Positions 1 through 7,608 of a DNA stretch of 8,983 nt are shown one piece after another; positions within the stretch are counted from its first letter, which is position 1, and each line of letters starts with the position of its first letter. The DNA is from Gammaproteobacteria bacterium (lineage in GTDB: Bacteria; Pseudomonadota; Gammaproteobacteria; Acidiferrobacterales; Acidiferrobacteraceae), in the NCBI GenBank assembly GCA_028064935.1, contig JAPTWT010000162.1:1-8983 (forward strand). Reading direction: 5' to 3'. The translations under genes were made by a program, and so were the position numbers. The notes under the pieces were generated by a model that was given only the letters and a program-made list of their open reading frames with translations, did no database searches and was not told the DNA's origin.

Positions 1-6
1 CGGGCC

Positions 7-241
7 GTGCCTCGAAGCCCTAATCCAGCCTTCATCCGGATCGCTCTCGTCCTGACCGTGGAGGGGGCGCCCTTCGAGGCCTGGGCCTTCGCCCAGTTCC
101 TGAAGCGTGCGACCTGGGATCACGACCGCAGGCCTCGCAGTCTCCGACGACGAGGCGTACGCCATGCAGCGCCAAGGCGAGCGCTTGCGCCGGGCGCTTG
201 CCGAGCAGGGCTATGCGCCCCGGCGAGGAGGACACCGCTGA
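7..241 (+). pseudogene. Frameshifted small DUF7706-like protein
   Basis: Frame 1 reads from GTG 7 (open to the window edge, so the true start is uncertain) through a segment containing EGAPFEAWAFAQFLKRATWD. The reading then continues only in frame 2, from LAVSDDEAYAMQ to a stop at 239-241 after EQGYAPRRGGHR. Removing one C from the CC at 133-134 joins the halves into one ~78-residue protein with the look of the small acidic/helical proteins I recall as DUF7706, common beside conjugative-element genes. That family name is from memory and moderately sure; no biochemical role is known to me. The one-base insertion makes it a pseudogene unless it is a sequencing error. Frame 1 stays open to 441 after the shift, but that tail is arginine-rich and not protein-like. 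It is separated from the defence operon by about 400 bp and points the same way. Confidence 0.5.
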
Positions 242-380
242 AGGGTGCACCGCGTCCCTGTGCCAAAAAAGCGCGGTTTTACGTGATCGTCAACAGGCAA
301 GCGGCAAGGCGAACGACAGACACGGGGGTCTTATGGTCACCCAGGGCCCTCGTCCGCGGCTTTTCCCATAGGTGGACACC

Positions 381-399
381 GGTACGCCGGCGACGTACC
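381..399. repeat. Perfect 6-bp inverted repeat, 7-nt spacer
   Basis: GGTACG at 381-386 pairs with CGTACC at 394-399 around the spacer CCGGCGA. It lies in the non-coding stretch about 250 bp before the regulator gene. There is no following T-run, so it is not an intrinsic terminator. It could be a protein-binding site, but a chance occurrence is possible. Confidence 0.4.
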
Positions 400-587
400 A
401 TGCCGTTCACAACTTCAGCAGGCGGGTATGTTGAATGCTAGGCGATTATGGCTGACCAAGGGATCTGGGGCTACGTTCGCTCCGCCAGGAAAAACGAAGC
501 GAGGGCGCGCAGTCCGCGGAAAGCGTTGCGGATGCGCGGGCACAAAGAGTGCGCCGAGGCCGAATGCGCGAGGACGACTGGGGTTCC

Positions 588-616
588 GTCGCATTTGGCG
601 AGGGCCGCAGCATAAT
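588..616 (+). promoter_or_regulatory. Candidate promoter of the defence operon
   Basis: CATAAT at 611-616 matches the sigma-70 -10 consensus at five of six positions. The hexamer 17 bp upstream, GTCGCA (588-593), matches the -35 consensus at only three. A transcript would start near 623 and leave a ~26-nt leader before ATG 649. The weak -35 fits a regulated promoter, but in GC-rich DNA this is only a candidate. Confidence 0.3.
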
Positions 617-622
617 GGCTGG

Positions 623-650
623 GTTGCGCCAACGATTCCGGAGCAACGAT
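623..650 (+). promoter_or_regulatory. Candidate operator for the HTH regulator
   Basis: GTTG-CGC-CAAC (623-633) is an interrupted palindrome at the expected transcription start. It overlaps a direct repeat, AACGAT, at 631-636 and 645-650. The second copy runs into the start codon, and the ribosome-binding site GGAG lies between the copies at 640-643. A bound regulator here would block transcription and possibly ribosome access. The link to the 85-aa regulator is inferred from position only. Confidence 0.25.
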
Positions 651-906
651 GAAGAAGGATGTCGTAAGAGACAAGCTGCGGACCTCACGGTCCACACACG
701 AGATGCCCATTGATCCCGACACGATCAAGCAGATACGCGTCGCAACTAGGCTTTCGCAGAGGCGCTTCGCCTCAGTCTTCAACATAGAGCTGGCGACCCT
801 GCGAAACTGGGAGCAGGGGCGGCGTTCTCCCACGGGGCCCGCCAAAGCGTTGCTGCGAGCGATCCAGAAAGACCCCATCCACATGCTCAGGACACTCAGC
901 ACGTGA
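649..906 (+). CDS. XRE/NadS-type helix-turn-helix regulator
   Basis: An 85-residue DNA-binding protein. The helix-turn-helix spans about residues 24-72: a first helix DTIKQIRVATRL, then LSQRRFASVFNIELATLRNWEQG with the recognition helix around 48-57, followed by the GRRSPTGPAKALL pattern typical of NadS/HigA-like antitoxins and related transcriptional regulators. Start ATG 649 is chosen for GGAG at 640-643 with a 5-nt spacer; an internal ATG at residue 19 is less likely. The gene ends in a GTGA overlap with the methyltransferase start, so the two are translationally coupled. No RelE/HigB-like toxin gene lies beside it, so it more probably acts like the controller (C) protein of restriction-modification operons. 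It would repress or time expression of the genes downstream and probably regulate itself through the repeats at 623-650. The regulator family is clear; the role is inferred. Confidence 0.85.
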   Translation: MKKDVVRDKLRTSRSTHEMPIDPDTIKQIRVATRLSQRRFASVFNIELATLRNWEQGRRSPTGPAKALLRAIQKDPIHMLRTLST

Positions 907-2642
907 ACGGCACGAGGAAAGGCACGCGAGAGCAGTCCGGCGTGACGCAAAAAAAGAAACAACAGGAAAGCAAGCGCGCGACGACCTTCACGTACATTGA
1001 CCTGTTCTGCGGATGCGGCGGGTTCAGTCTTGGCCTAGAACGTGCCGGACTTAAGTGTCTGGCGGCGGTCGACCATGACCCAGATGCCATCGCCACCTTC
1101 AAGCGGAACATTCCTGATGTTGAAAACGCGTTGGAACGCGACCTGACCCGCTTTCGACCAGAAGATCTCAAGAAGATTATCGGGACCGGGAAGGTGGACA
1201 TCATTGTCGGCGGGCCGCCTTGCCAAGGGTTCAGCAGGGTGCGCAAAGTCGACGGGGCAAATCACGGAAGCCGGATGGTCGAGGATTCCCGCCGCCTTCT
1301 GTACAAGAACTACCTTCACTACGTGGAGTTCTTCCAGCCATCCATCTTTGTGATGGAGAACGTGCCGGGCATCCGCAGTGCGGCAGGCGGCGCCTTTTTC
1401 GCCTCCGTGCAAGCGGATGCCCGCAAGCTCGGTTATCGCGTGCACTCAGCGGTGATTTACGCGTGGCACTACGGTGTTCCACAGAAACGGGAACGGCAGC
1501 TGATCATCGGGACCGCGTTCCATCTTCCGATGTTTTCGACGAACGCGTATGCGCCACAAACGCATGAAGATCCCGCGGAACCCGTCAGCCGACGGCGACC
1601 CAAGGAGATGCGGAAGGGGCGCGGCCGCCCGCGCATCCTCGAAAAGCCCGTCACCCTCTGGGAGGCGATCGGCGACCTGCCGCCGGTATGGGCGGGCGGT
1701 GGTGGGTTCCGGGCCGAGTACGACGTAGCGCGGGGCGCCGCGCATCTGGAAGAGTATGGTAGGCGCTACCTCATGGATGTGCTTCAGGTCCACAAGTCAG
1801 AAGTGCTGACCGCGCACGTTGCCCGGCCACACAGCGAGCGCGATCTCCGCGATTTCGACCGGCTCCACGAAGGGGAGACAAGTCGAGGGGCGGTCGCCAG
1901 GGGGGTGGAGATGGAGTTTCCCTACGATCGCGAGCATTTCAAGGACCGCTATACCAGGCAGCATCGAAATGGTCTTTGTTCGACGATAGTCGCCCACTTG
2001 AGCAAGGACGGGCTGATGTTCATTCATCCTACCCAACGACGATCGCTGACCGTACGCGAAGCAGCGCGTGTGCAAAGTTTCCCCGACTGGTTTTTGTTTC
2101 CCGAGTCCAGGACCATAGCCTTTCGTCTGGTGGGAAATGCGGTCCCCCCGTTGCTGGGAGAGGCAATCGGACGAGGACTTAAGAAATATCTTTCCGTCGC
2201 CCTGCCTGTCACCAGACTGTCACCGCTGCCGACCTCGCCCGAGGAGGCGATGGAATGGCTTGCCCCTGTGGTCGAAGCAGCCATTGCCCTCCAGAGGCTC
2301 CGTGCCCTGCCAGCAGTGGACTTCAAGAAGGCATGGTTCTCAATAGGCTACTTGCATAACTGGCTCCACCCTGACAGCGCCACCGACAGTGGGAATCGCG
2401 TCGTCGACAAGGTTCATCTGCCGACCCTGCTCGCTAGGCTGGCTCCGGAGATCGCCGTGCCCGCCTATGAGTGCAGCGGCTGGCCCGTCCGGCTTGTACC
2501 TGTCGCCCGGGAGGCGGCGCGTCGCTTTCAGGAGGGCCTGCTGCGTTTTGATGAATACTACTGTTCCCAGGCCCAGATCGCGGGGTGGGAATGGAATACG
2601 AGCAACAAGGGGGAGAAATGGGGAAGAACGGCCATGAAATGA
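903..2642 (+). CDS. DNA (cytosine-5-)-methyltransferase
   Basis: Transfers a methyl group from S-adenosylmethionine to carbon 5 of cytosine in a target sequence, marking host DNA as self. All core C5-methylase motifs are present in order: motif I DLFCGCGGFSLGLE (33-46), motif II AAVDHDPDA (54-62), catalytic PPCQ loop GGPPCQGFS with Cys107, ENV motif at 152-154, motif VIII QKRER (194-198), motif IX LTVREAARVQSFPDW (382-396) and motif X RLVGNAVPP (408-416). The target-recognition region lies about 205-370 and does not reveal the site. After motif X comes an unusual ~140-residue extension (about 435-579) that I do not recognise; typical enzymes end soon after motif X. The first ~28 residues are a Lys/Arg-rich lead-in. 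Start GTG 903 overlaps the regulator stop as GTGA, with AGGA 10 nt upstream; a later start is possible. A downstream vsr gene fits a 5-methylcytosine product. Confidence 0.95.
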   Translation: MNGTRKGTREQSGVTQKKKQQESKRATTFTYIDLFCGCGGFSLGLERAGLKCLAAVDHDPDAIATFKRNIPDVENALERDLTRFRPEDLKKIIGTGKVDIIVGGPPCQGFSRVRKVDGANHGSRMVEDSRRLLYKNYLHYVEFFQPSIFVMENVPGIRSAAGGAFFASVQADARKLGYRVHSAVIYAWHYGVPQKRERQLIIGTAFHLPMFSTNAYAPQTHEDPAEPVSRRRPKEMRKGRGRPRILEKPVTLWEAIGDLPPVWAGGGGFRAEYDVARGAAHLEEYGRRYLMDVLQVHKSEVLTAHVARPHSERDLRDFDRLHEGETSRGAVARGVEMEFPYDREHFKDRYTRQHRNGLCSTIVAHLSKDGLMFIHPTQRRSLTVREAARVQSFPDWFLFPESRTIAFRLVGNAVPPLLGEAIGRGLKKYLSVALPVTRLSPLPTSPEEAMEWLAPVVEAAIALQRLRALPAVDFKKAWFSIGYLHNWLHPDSATDSGNRVVDKVHLPTLLARLAPEIAVPAYECSGWPVRLVPVAREAARRFQEGLLRFDEYYCSQAQIAGWEWNTSNKGEKWGRTAMK

Positions 2643-3952
2643 TCCCATCGGCGCGGAGGCTGATGACGTCTATGCGTGACATGGGATATGACTTCGCCAC
2701 CGCGGTGGCTGACGTAGTGGACAACTCGGTCGAGGCGCGCGCCACCCATGTGGCGATCGACGTGCGCTTCGATGCCGATGACTCGTGGGTCCGCATCGTT
2801 GATAATGGAACCGGAATGAAGCCGGCCCAGATCCGTGAAGCCCTCCGCTACGGTTCAGAGCGCGAGTACGATGGTCACGAGTCGCTTGGCAAGTTCGGCC
2901 TCGGCCTCAAGACCGCCTCGCTGAGCCAGTGCCAACGCATCATCGTAGCCAGCCGTTCGAGCAAGGAGCGGGCGGAGATCTACGCATATTCCTGGGACTT
3001 GGAGCATGTTCATGCGACCGACAAGTGGGAGATTCTTGAAGTCGCAAGGAATGAGCACCCGGAGCTGTTGCGGGATCCGCTTGCGGATCACACAGGGACG
3101 GTTGTTCTGTGGCAGCGTCTTGATCGGATCCTCGGTTTTAGACACCCATACGGGGAGATGGCCAAGAAACGCCTTTCTTCGATGTGCCGCGAGGTTGAGG
3201 AACACCTTGCCATGGTGTTTCATCGGTTTCTGGCCGGCGAGGCGGGTGGAAGGAAAGTGCGCATCACGGTTAACGGCAACCCTGTTAAACCCTGGGATCC
3301 GTTCGCCCGGGAGGAACGCGGGACCAAGCCGCTGCAGCCTGTCTCGCTGGCCTACGATTACGATGGCGTCAGCGGCGCGATCCTGATTGAGCCTTTTGTG
3401 CTGCCACACCAGGAGGAGTTCTCCTCGCCGCAGGCTCATGCAGCAGCCGCGGGGCCGCTCAAGTGGAACCGTCAACAGGGTTTTTACATCTACCGCGCCA
3501 ACCGCATGATCCAGAGCGGCGGCTGGAGCAATCTCCGGACGATCGACGAGCACATCAAGCTCGCCCGTGTAGCCGTAAGCTTCAAGCCTGGGCTTGATGA
3601 GGCGTTCAAAGTCAACGTCGCAAAGATGCGGGTCCAGCTTCCTCAGCAGCTGCGTGAAGAGTTCACGAAGGCGATTGGGCCTGTCATCAGGATCGCCCAG
3701 ACCGCGTATCGCCGTCCCAATGGCGCCCAGCATCCGGGCGGTGGAATCGATGGCCATGCTCGTAACCCGGCGCCCGCTGGCAAGCGCGCTCAGACTGAAG
3801 TTGCGGCGTCCGCCGGGAAGCGGTCGGGCAATGGAGGGCTTTGGACGATAGATGACCTCCGGCGTGCGGCGGAACGGGTTGCGACGCCCGCTGAGAAGCC
3901 TATTGTACGGACGGTTTTCGACCGTCTGGCGCAGGAACTCGGTCGTGACTGA
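2618..3952 (+). CDS. MORC/MutL-like GHKL ATPase
   Basis: A 444-residue ATPase of the gyrase/Hsp90/histidine kinase/MutL (GHKL) superfamily, close to prokaryotic MORC/paraMORC proteins. These are thought to clamp on DNA or couple recognition to nuclease action. Numbered from ATG 2618, the N box is ADVVDNSVEA (31-40, with catalytic and Mg-binding residues around D35-N36), box G1 is VDNGTGM (61-67), and box G2 is SLGKFGLGLKTAS (89-101). An S5-like region follows, with HTGTVVLWQ shortly before its middle. The C-terminal ~90 residues include a low-complexity Gly/Ala/Lys linker and a short helical end. Start ATG 2618 follows AAGGGGGAG and overlaps the methyltransferase by 25 bp. GTG 2585, ATG 2591 and ATG 2639 (an ATGA overlap) are alternatives; the conserved IPSARRL begins just after 2639. 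The gap to the Z1 gene is 4 bp. Family is sure; a defence role comes from its neighbours. Confidence 0.88.
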   Translation: MGKNGHEMIPSARRLMTSMRDMGYDFATAVADVVDNSVEARATHVAIDVRFDADDSWVRIVDNGTGMKPAQIREALRYGSEREYDGHESLGKFGLGLKTASLSQCQRIIVASRSSKERAEIYAYSWDLEHVHATDKWEILEVARNEHPELLRDPLADHTGTVVLWQRLDRILGFRHPYGEMAKKRLSSMCREVEEHLAMVFHRFLAGEAGGRKVRITVNGNPVKPWDPFAREERGTKPLQPVSLAYDYDGVSGAILIEPFVLPHQEEFSSPQAHAAAAGPLKWNRQQGFYIYRANRMIQSGGWSNLRTIDEHIKLARVAVSFKPGLDEAFKVNVAKMRVQLPQQLREEFTKAIGPVIRIAQTAYRRPNGAQHPGGGIDGHARNPAPAGKRAQTEVAASAGKRSGNGGLWTIDDLRRAAERVATPAEKPIVRTVFDRLAQELGRD

Positions 3953-3956
3953 CACC

Positions 3957-6590
3957 ATGACCGTGGAGACGGCGCTCCGCATTGTCCGAGTGCTGATGGC
4001 CAATGGTGTCCCGCGGGAGACCGCCTTGGGGAACCCAGCCATCCCCACAGGCCTCCGCGAGGCCGTGTCGGGGGCGTTGTCGCGTGAGGAGACAATCGTT
4101 CTCAGGCCGGCCACGATCATTACCGCGCAGGCCGGGCGGGGTAAGTGGCTTCGAAGGCTCGATCGCTCGATCTGGTATTACTGGCCGATGCTGCGCGACT
4201 ATCTACTTAATACGAAGAACTGGCCGGTGGCCGCCGTGCGATCGTTGGACGAATCGACCGACCGGATACTGGCCGAGATGTCCAGTCCAGAGGCGGGGTC
4301 ATTCGACATCCGCGGGCTTGTTCTCGGGTTCGTTCAGAGCGGCAAGACCGCCAATTTCACCGCGCTGATCGCGAAGTCGGCCGACGTCGGATATCGCCTG
4401 ATCATTGTGCTGTCCGGGCTCGACAACGGGCTCCGACGCCAGACCCAAATCCGGGTCGACAAGGAGCTTGCCGGCTATACTGATAACAGGCCGGGTGCTG
4501 TCCCCTTGCCACCCATGGGGCGTCAGTGGCATCAATTCACCACCGAAGATCTCCTTGGAGATTTCCGTCCGGGATCGGCAAACTACGGCGCGCTGCAGGG
4601 GACGCAGCCGGTGCTCGTGGTGGTAAAGAAAAACGGCCTCGTCCTCCGGCGCTTGCATGCTTGGCTCGATGCCGCGCCGGACGAGGTGCGCCGCACACTA
4701 CCCCTGCTCGTGATCGACGATGAGGCCGATCTGGCGAGCGTGGACACGCGAGGGTCATACCAGAAGGACGACGAGCCGCCGGATGAAGATTATGAAGCCC
4801 CGGCGGTCATCAACGGTCTGATCCGACAGCTCCTCAAGAAGTTCCAGCGGTGCGCCTTTGTCGCCTACACTGCCACTCCATTTGCCAACATCCTCATACC
4901 GCACGACACGATTGACCCTGCCGCCGGCAATGACCTCTATCCCAAGGACTTCATCATCGATCTTCCCAAACCGATAGGTTACTTCGGCGCCGAGGAACTG
5001 TTCGGGCGGCAGGATCCAGCGAGCGGCGAAATGGTCGGTGGCATCGATGCCATCCGCCACATTTCGGACGAGGATCTTCGTGTCCTCAGTGAGGGCGGGG
5101 TTCCGGAGACGCTCTCGACTGCCATCATCGATTTTGTGCTGGCGGGCGCTGCCCGCGCGGAGCGGGGGTGTGGTGCCGCTCCGGCCACCATGTTGATCCA
5201 TACCAGCCTGCGAATCGCCGATCAATACACCCTGTGGGCGCAGATCAAGACCCGGTTTGGTGAACTACGGGACGAATGGCGCTACCAGCGCACCCAAGGG
5301 GTCCGTGACCGGACGCGGGACCGCTGGGAATCTGAGTTCGAGCCGGTGACGCGCGCAAGCTTCGTCGATCGGGAACGGGAATTCGAACAGATTGAAGAGT
5401 TTATCGGCCCATTTCTGGAGGCCGTGGTCGTCCGGCAGATCAACAGCGCTAGTGGCGACGTGCTTGACTACGAGCACGAACCCGGACTGAAAGCCATCGC
5501 CGTCGGCGGAAACAAGCTTGCCCGAGGGTTGACACTTGAAGGGCTCCTGATCAGCTACTTTGTCCGCCCAAGCGCGATGTATGACACGCTGATGCAGATG
5601 GGGCGATGGTTCGGCTTCCGGGGCGGTTACGAGGACCTGACTCGCATCTGGACGACCGCGGAGTTGGCCGGCTGGTTCAGTGATCTGGCAACCGTTGAGC
5701 ATGAATTGCGCCAAGACATACGTCGGTACGAGGTCGATCAGGTGACTCCACTGCAGCTTGGGGCGCGCATCTTGCAACATCCGGCCATGCTGGTGACAAG
5801 CCCCCTGAAGTCCCGGTTTGGAACCTCGATCGTCGTGGACCAATCCTATAACGGCCAAGTGGTGCAGACGGTCAAATTTCCGTTCCGACGCCCTGACGAT
5901 CTGGCGGTGCAGCTTGAGGAAAACATGCTGGCGACCGGGGACTTCCTGACACGGCTGGGAGTGCCGACGGGCCGGCCGGACCCCGGTCCGATCTGGACGG
6001 GCGTGCCGACGGATGCCTTGCTGTCCTTTCTGGCGGTCTACAAGGTGGATCAGCAGGTCCGTAGCATTTCCATTCCGTTGCTTCAGAAATACATTGAGCG
6101 TCAGGTGGAGCGGGGAAGGCTCGCGCGATGGACGGTAGCTGTCAAGGGGCGCGCCTCCCGGGATCCGACGCTCGGCCCCGCCAGCTGGCGCATTGGAGGC
6201 GAAGAGATCCACATGATCAGCCGCTCCCGACTAAAGGGCGACCCGGACTCCCTAGGTGTTATCACCAGCCCGGGCGACGAGGCCGCCGGGTTTGACGACG
6301 AGCAGGTGTGGCGTACGCAGCAATATGCGGCCGAGGAGAAGGTGGGGTTGAACCCCGCCGCCCGCCACATGCGCGATCCGGCGGAGGGGCTTTTGCTGAT
6401 TTACCCTATCAGCCGGTATTCGGGCGGGGGCTTGTCCGATGGAGGCGCGCGTCGGCCGCTCTATGATAACCCAAATGATCCGCTTGCAAAGGATGTTGTC
6501 GGAATCGCGATATCCTTCCCGAGGTCCCAGGAAGACCAAGGTGTCAGCGGGAAATATGTTGTCGGCACCGTCGGCTGGAGTCCGGAATGA
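3957..6590 (+). CDS. Z1-domain SF2-helicase-like ATPase
   Basis: An 877-residue protein of the Z1 domain family found in restriction-modification operons beside GHKL ATPases. It has the marks of a superfamily II helicase core: Walker A GFVQSGKT (124-131), Walker B with a DEAD-like box IDDEAD (253-258), a motif III-like YTATPFAN (304-311), GGNKLARGLTLEGL (517-530) before motif VI, and the motif VI-like QMGRWFGFR (547-555), which supplies the arginine finger. It should use ATP to move along or remodel DNA; strand separation is unproven. The ~320 residues after motif VI are not recognised and may contact DNA or partners. ATG 3957 lies 4 bp after the GHKL stop but has no good ribosome-binding site. 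GTG 3945, with AGGAA at 3933-3937, is an equally possible start and would overlap the GHKL gene by 8 bp. The stop overlaps the nuclease gene as ATGA. Confidence 0.88.
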   Translation: MTVETALRIVRVLMANGVPRETALGNPAIPTGLREAVSGALSREETIVLRPATIITAQAGRGKWLRRLDRSIWYYWPMLRDYLLNTKNWPVAAVRSLDESTDRILAEMSSPEAGSFDIRGLVLGFVQSGKTANFTALIAKSADVGYRLIIVLSGLDNGLRRQTQIRVDKELAGYTDNRPGAVPLPPMGRQWHQFTTEDLLGDFRPGSANYGALQGTQPVLVVVKKNGLVLRRLHAWLDAAPDEVRRTLPLLVIDDEADLASVDTRGSYQKDDEPPDEDYEAPAVINGLIRQLLKKFQRCAFVAYTATPFANILIPHDTIDPAAGNDLYPKDFIIDLPKPIGYFGAEELFGRQDPASGEMVGGIDAIRHISDEDLRVLSEGGVPETLSTAIIDFVLAGAARAERGCGAAPATMLIHTSLRIADQYTLWAQIKTRFGELRDEWRYQRTQGVRDRTRDRWESEFEPVTRASFVDREREFEQIEEFIGPFLEAVVVRQINSASGDVLDYEHEPGLKAIAVGGNKLARGLTLEGLLISYFVRPSAMYDTLMQMGRWFGFRGGYEDLTRIWTTAELAGWFSDLATVEHELRQDIRRYEVDQVTPLQLGARILQHPAMLVTSPLKSRFGTSIVVDQSYNGQVVQTVKFPFRRPDDLAVQLEENMLATGDFLTRLGVPTGRPDPGPIWTGVPTDALLSFLAVYKVDQQVRSISIPLLQKYIERQVERGRLARWTVAVKGRASRDPTLGPASWRIGGEEIHMISRSRLKGDPDSLGVITSPGDEAAGFDDEQVWRTQQYAAEEKVGLNPAARHMRDPAEGLLLIYPISRYSGGGLSDGGARRPLYDNPNDPLAKDVVGIAISFPRSQEDQGVSGKYVVGTVGWSPE

Positions 6591-7600
6591 CGATTGTCCC
6601 GGATGATATCTGGAAACTGCTCACGTTACAGCGGCCGAGCGGAGACGAACTGGTTGCGAGGGCGGCGCTTCCGGCAATAACCCTGCGGTTGCTGGCAGCC
6701 GTCGACGCGCGCGACCGGCGGCATCTGCTCATTGCGCTGAATGACGACGACGAACCCTGCGAGGACACAAACAGCCGCGGCCTCTCGGTCCTGACCCAGG
6801 ATCTGATTCTCCCTGGGAGCGCACACGGCCGATACATCAATTTGAGCTGCGAGGACGTAGCGGGGCATCCGATGCTCGATCTCATCGGCGGCGAGATTGC
6901 CGAGCGCCTGCGCACCGGTGGTGAGACGCCGGCCGAAAATGCCTCCCGCGTGATTGCAAAATGGCGTCGTTTTTGGGGGCAGATTCCCCGACAGCTGCTG
7001 TCGCGCGAGGCACAAGTTGGACTTTTCGCGGAGTTGTGGTTCCTAGTCTACTGGTTGATCCCGGCGGTTGGCATTGCATCTGCCGTCCAACGGTGGCGCG
7101 GCCCACACGATGGCCGCCATGACTTTGAGTATCCGGGGCTGTCGATCGAGGTGAAGGGCGGGACATGCGCCCGCGGCGGCGTATTCAAGATAAACGGGGT
7201 CCGTCAGCTCGAACCTCCGGAGGGTGGACGGCTGCTGTTTTTCGGCCTGCAACTACGTGAAGAAGCTGGCGCCTCCAACACGTTGCCGATGCTTGTGGAT
7301 GCGTGCCGCCATAGCGTGGCGCCTGATGCGGATGCCGAGGGGCTGCTTGACGCGGGTCTCATAACTGCCGGCTATCTGGCCGCGCACGCCGATGAATACG
7401 CAAAGAACCGCTGGCGGGTTGTGGAAGAGCGCTTGGTTGATGTCACGGAGGACTTCCCGCGAATCGTCGGAGCATCCTTTCCGTGCGGGTTGCCGCAGGG
7501 TGTCGAGCAGCTTGAGTATACCATCAACCTCGGCACCTTTGGCCGCTTGGTAGTCGCTAAACGTCCTAGCGATGCCACCAGCATTCTGCAGCGTCCTTAG
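6587..7600 (+). CDS. PD-(D/E)XK nuclease, DUF4420 type
   Basis: A 337-residue putative DNA endonuclease and the likely cutting subunit. The PD-(D/E)XK signature is visible: a conserved Glu in a helix (GLFAELWFL, E149), an acidic residue in HDFEY (D179), and the SIEVKGG strand with E188 and K190 that would coordinate metal and activate water. This arrangement matches the family I know as DUF4420 or 'PD-(D/E)XK motif protein', regularly found beside Z1 and GHKL genes. The N-terminal ~140 residues and the part after 200 are not assigned; they may position DNA or bind the partner ATPases. ATG 6587 overlaps the Z1 stop (ATGA) and has GGAG at 6577-6580 with a 6-nt spacer, so the start is secure and the pair coupled. 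The next gene follows after 8 bp. Target sequence and cleavage geometry cannot be read from sequence. Confidence 0.85.
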   Translation: MTIVPDDIWKLLTLQRPSGDELVARAALPAITLRLLAAVDARDRRHLLIALNDDDEPCEDTNSRGLSVLTQDLILPGSAHGRYINLSCEDVAGHPMLDLIGGEIAERLRTGGETPAENASRVIAKWRRFWGQIPRQLLSREAQVGLFAELWFLVYWLIPAVGIASAVQRWRGPHDGRHDFEYPGLSIEVKGGTCARGGVFKINGVRQLEPPEGGRLLFFGLQLREEAGASNTLPMLVDACRHSVAPDADAEGLLDAGLITAGYLAAHADEYAKNRWRVVEERLVDVTEDFPRIVGASFPCGLPQGVEQLEYTINLGTFGRLVVAKRPSDATSILQRP

Positions 7601-7608
7601 GATTTAAG

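Larger units (their letters stand above)
242..648. other. Intergenic stretch without a supported gene
   Basis: Nothing here looks like a real gene. The best candidate is a 55-codon frame from ATG 448 to TAA 613-615. It is Arg/Ala/Glu-rich, begins MADQGIWGYVRSARK, and has no clear Shine-Dalgarno sequence or recognisable domain. Overlapping frames on both strands are equally open because of high GC content. The stretch holds an inverted repeat at 381-399 and ends with the presumed promoter region of the operon. No tRNA, transposase or insertion-sequence end is visible. Confidence 0.5.

Noticed and set aside
448..615. 55-codon frame beginning MADQGIWGYVRSARK as a recombinase fragment
   Set aside because: The GYVR string faintly recalls a serine recombinase N-terminus, but no further match follows. 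The rest is Arg/Ala-rich, and there is no ribosome-binding site.
649..906. Antitoxin of a toxin-antitoxin pair
   Set aside because: The HTH resembles NadS/HigA antitoxins, but no RelE/HigB-like toxin frame lies upstream, and downstream the methylase is directly coupled. A regulatory role in the operon fits better.
2855..4120. 421-codon open frame on the minus strand
   Set aside because: It lies antisense to the GHKL and Z1 genes, whose motifs are unmistakable. Its translation has no recognisable domain, and long antisense frames are common at high GC.
5265..6212. 315-codon open frame on the minus strand
   Set aside because: It is antisense to the Z1 gene. The translation is rich in Arg/His/Pro without a domain and there is no ribosome-binding site, so it is a shadow frame.
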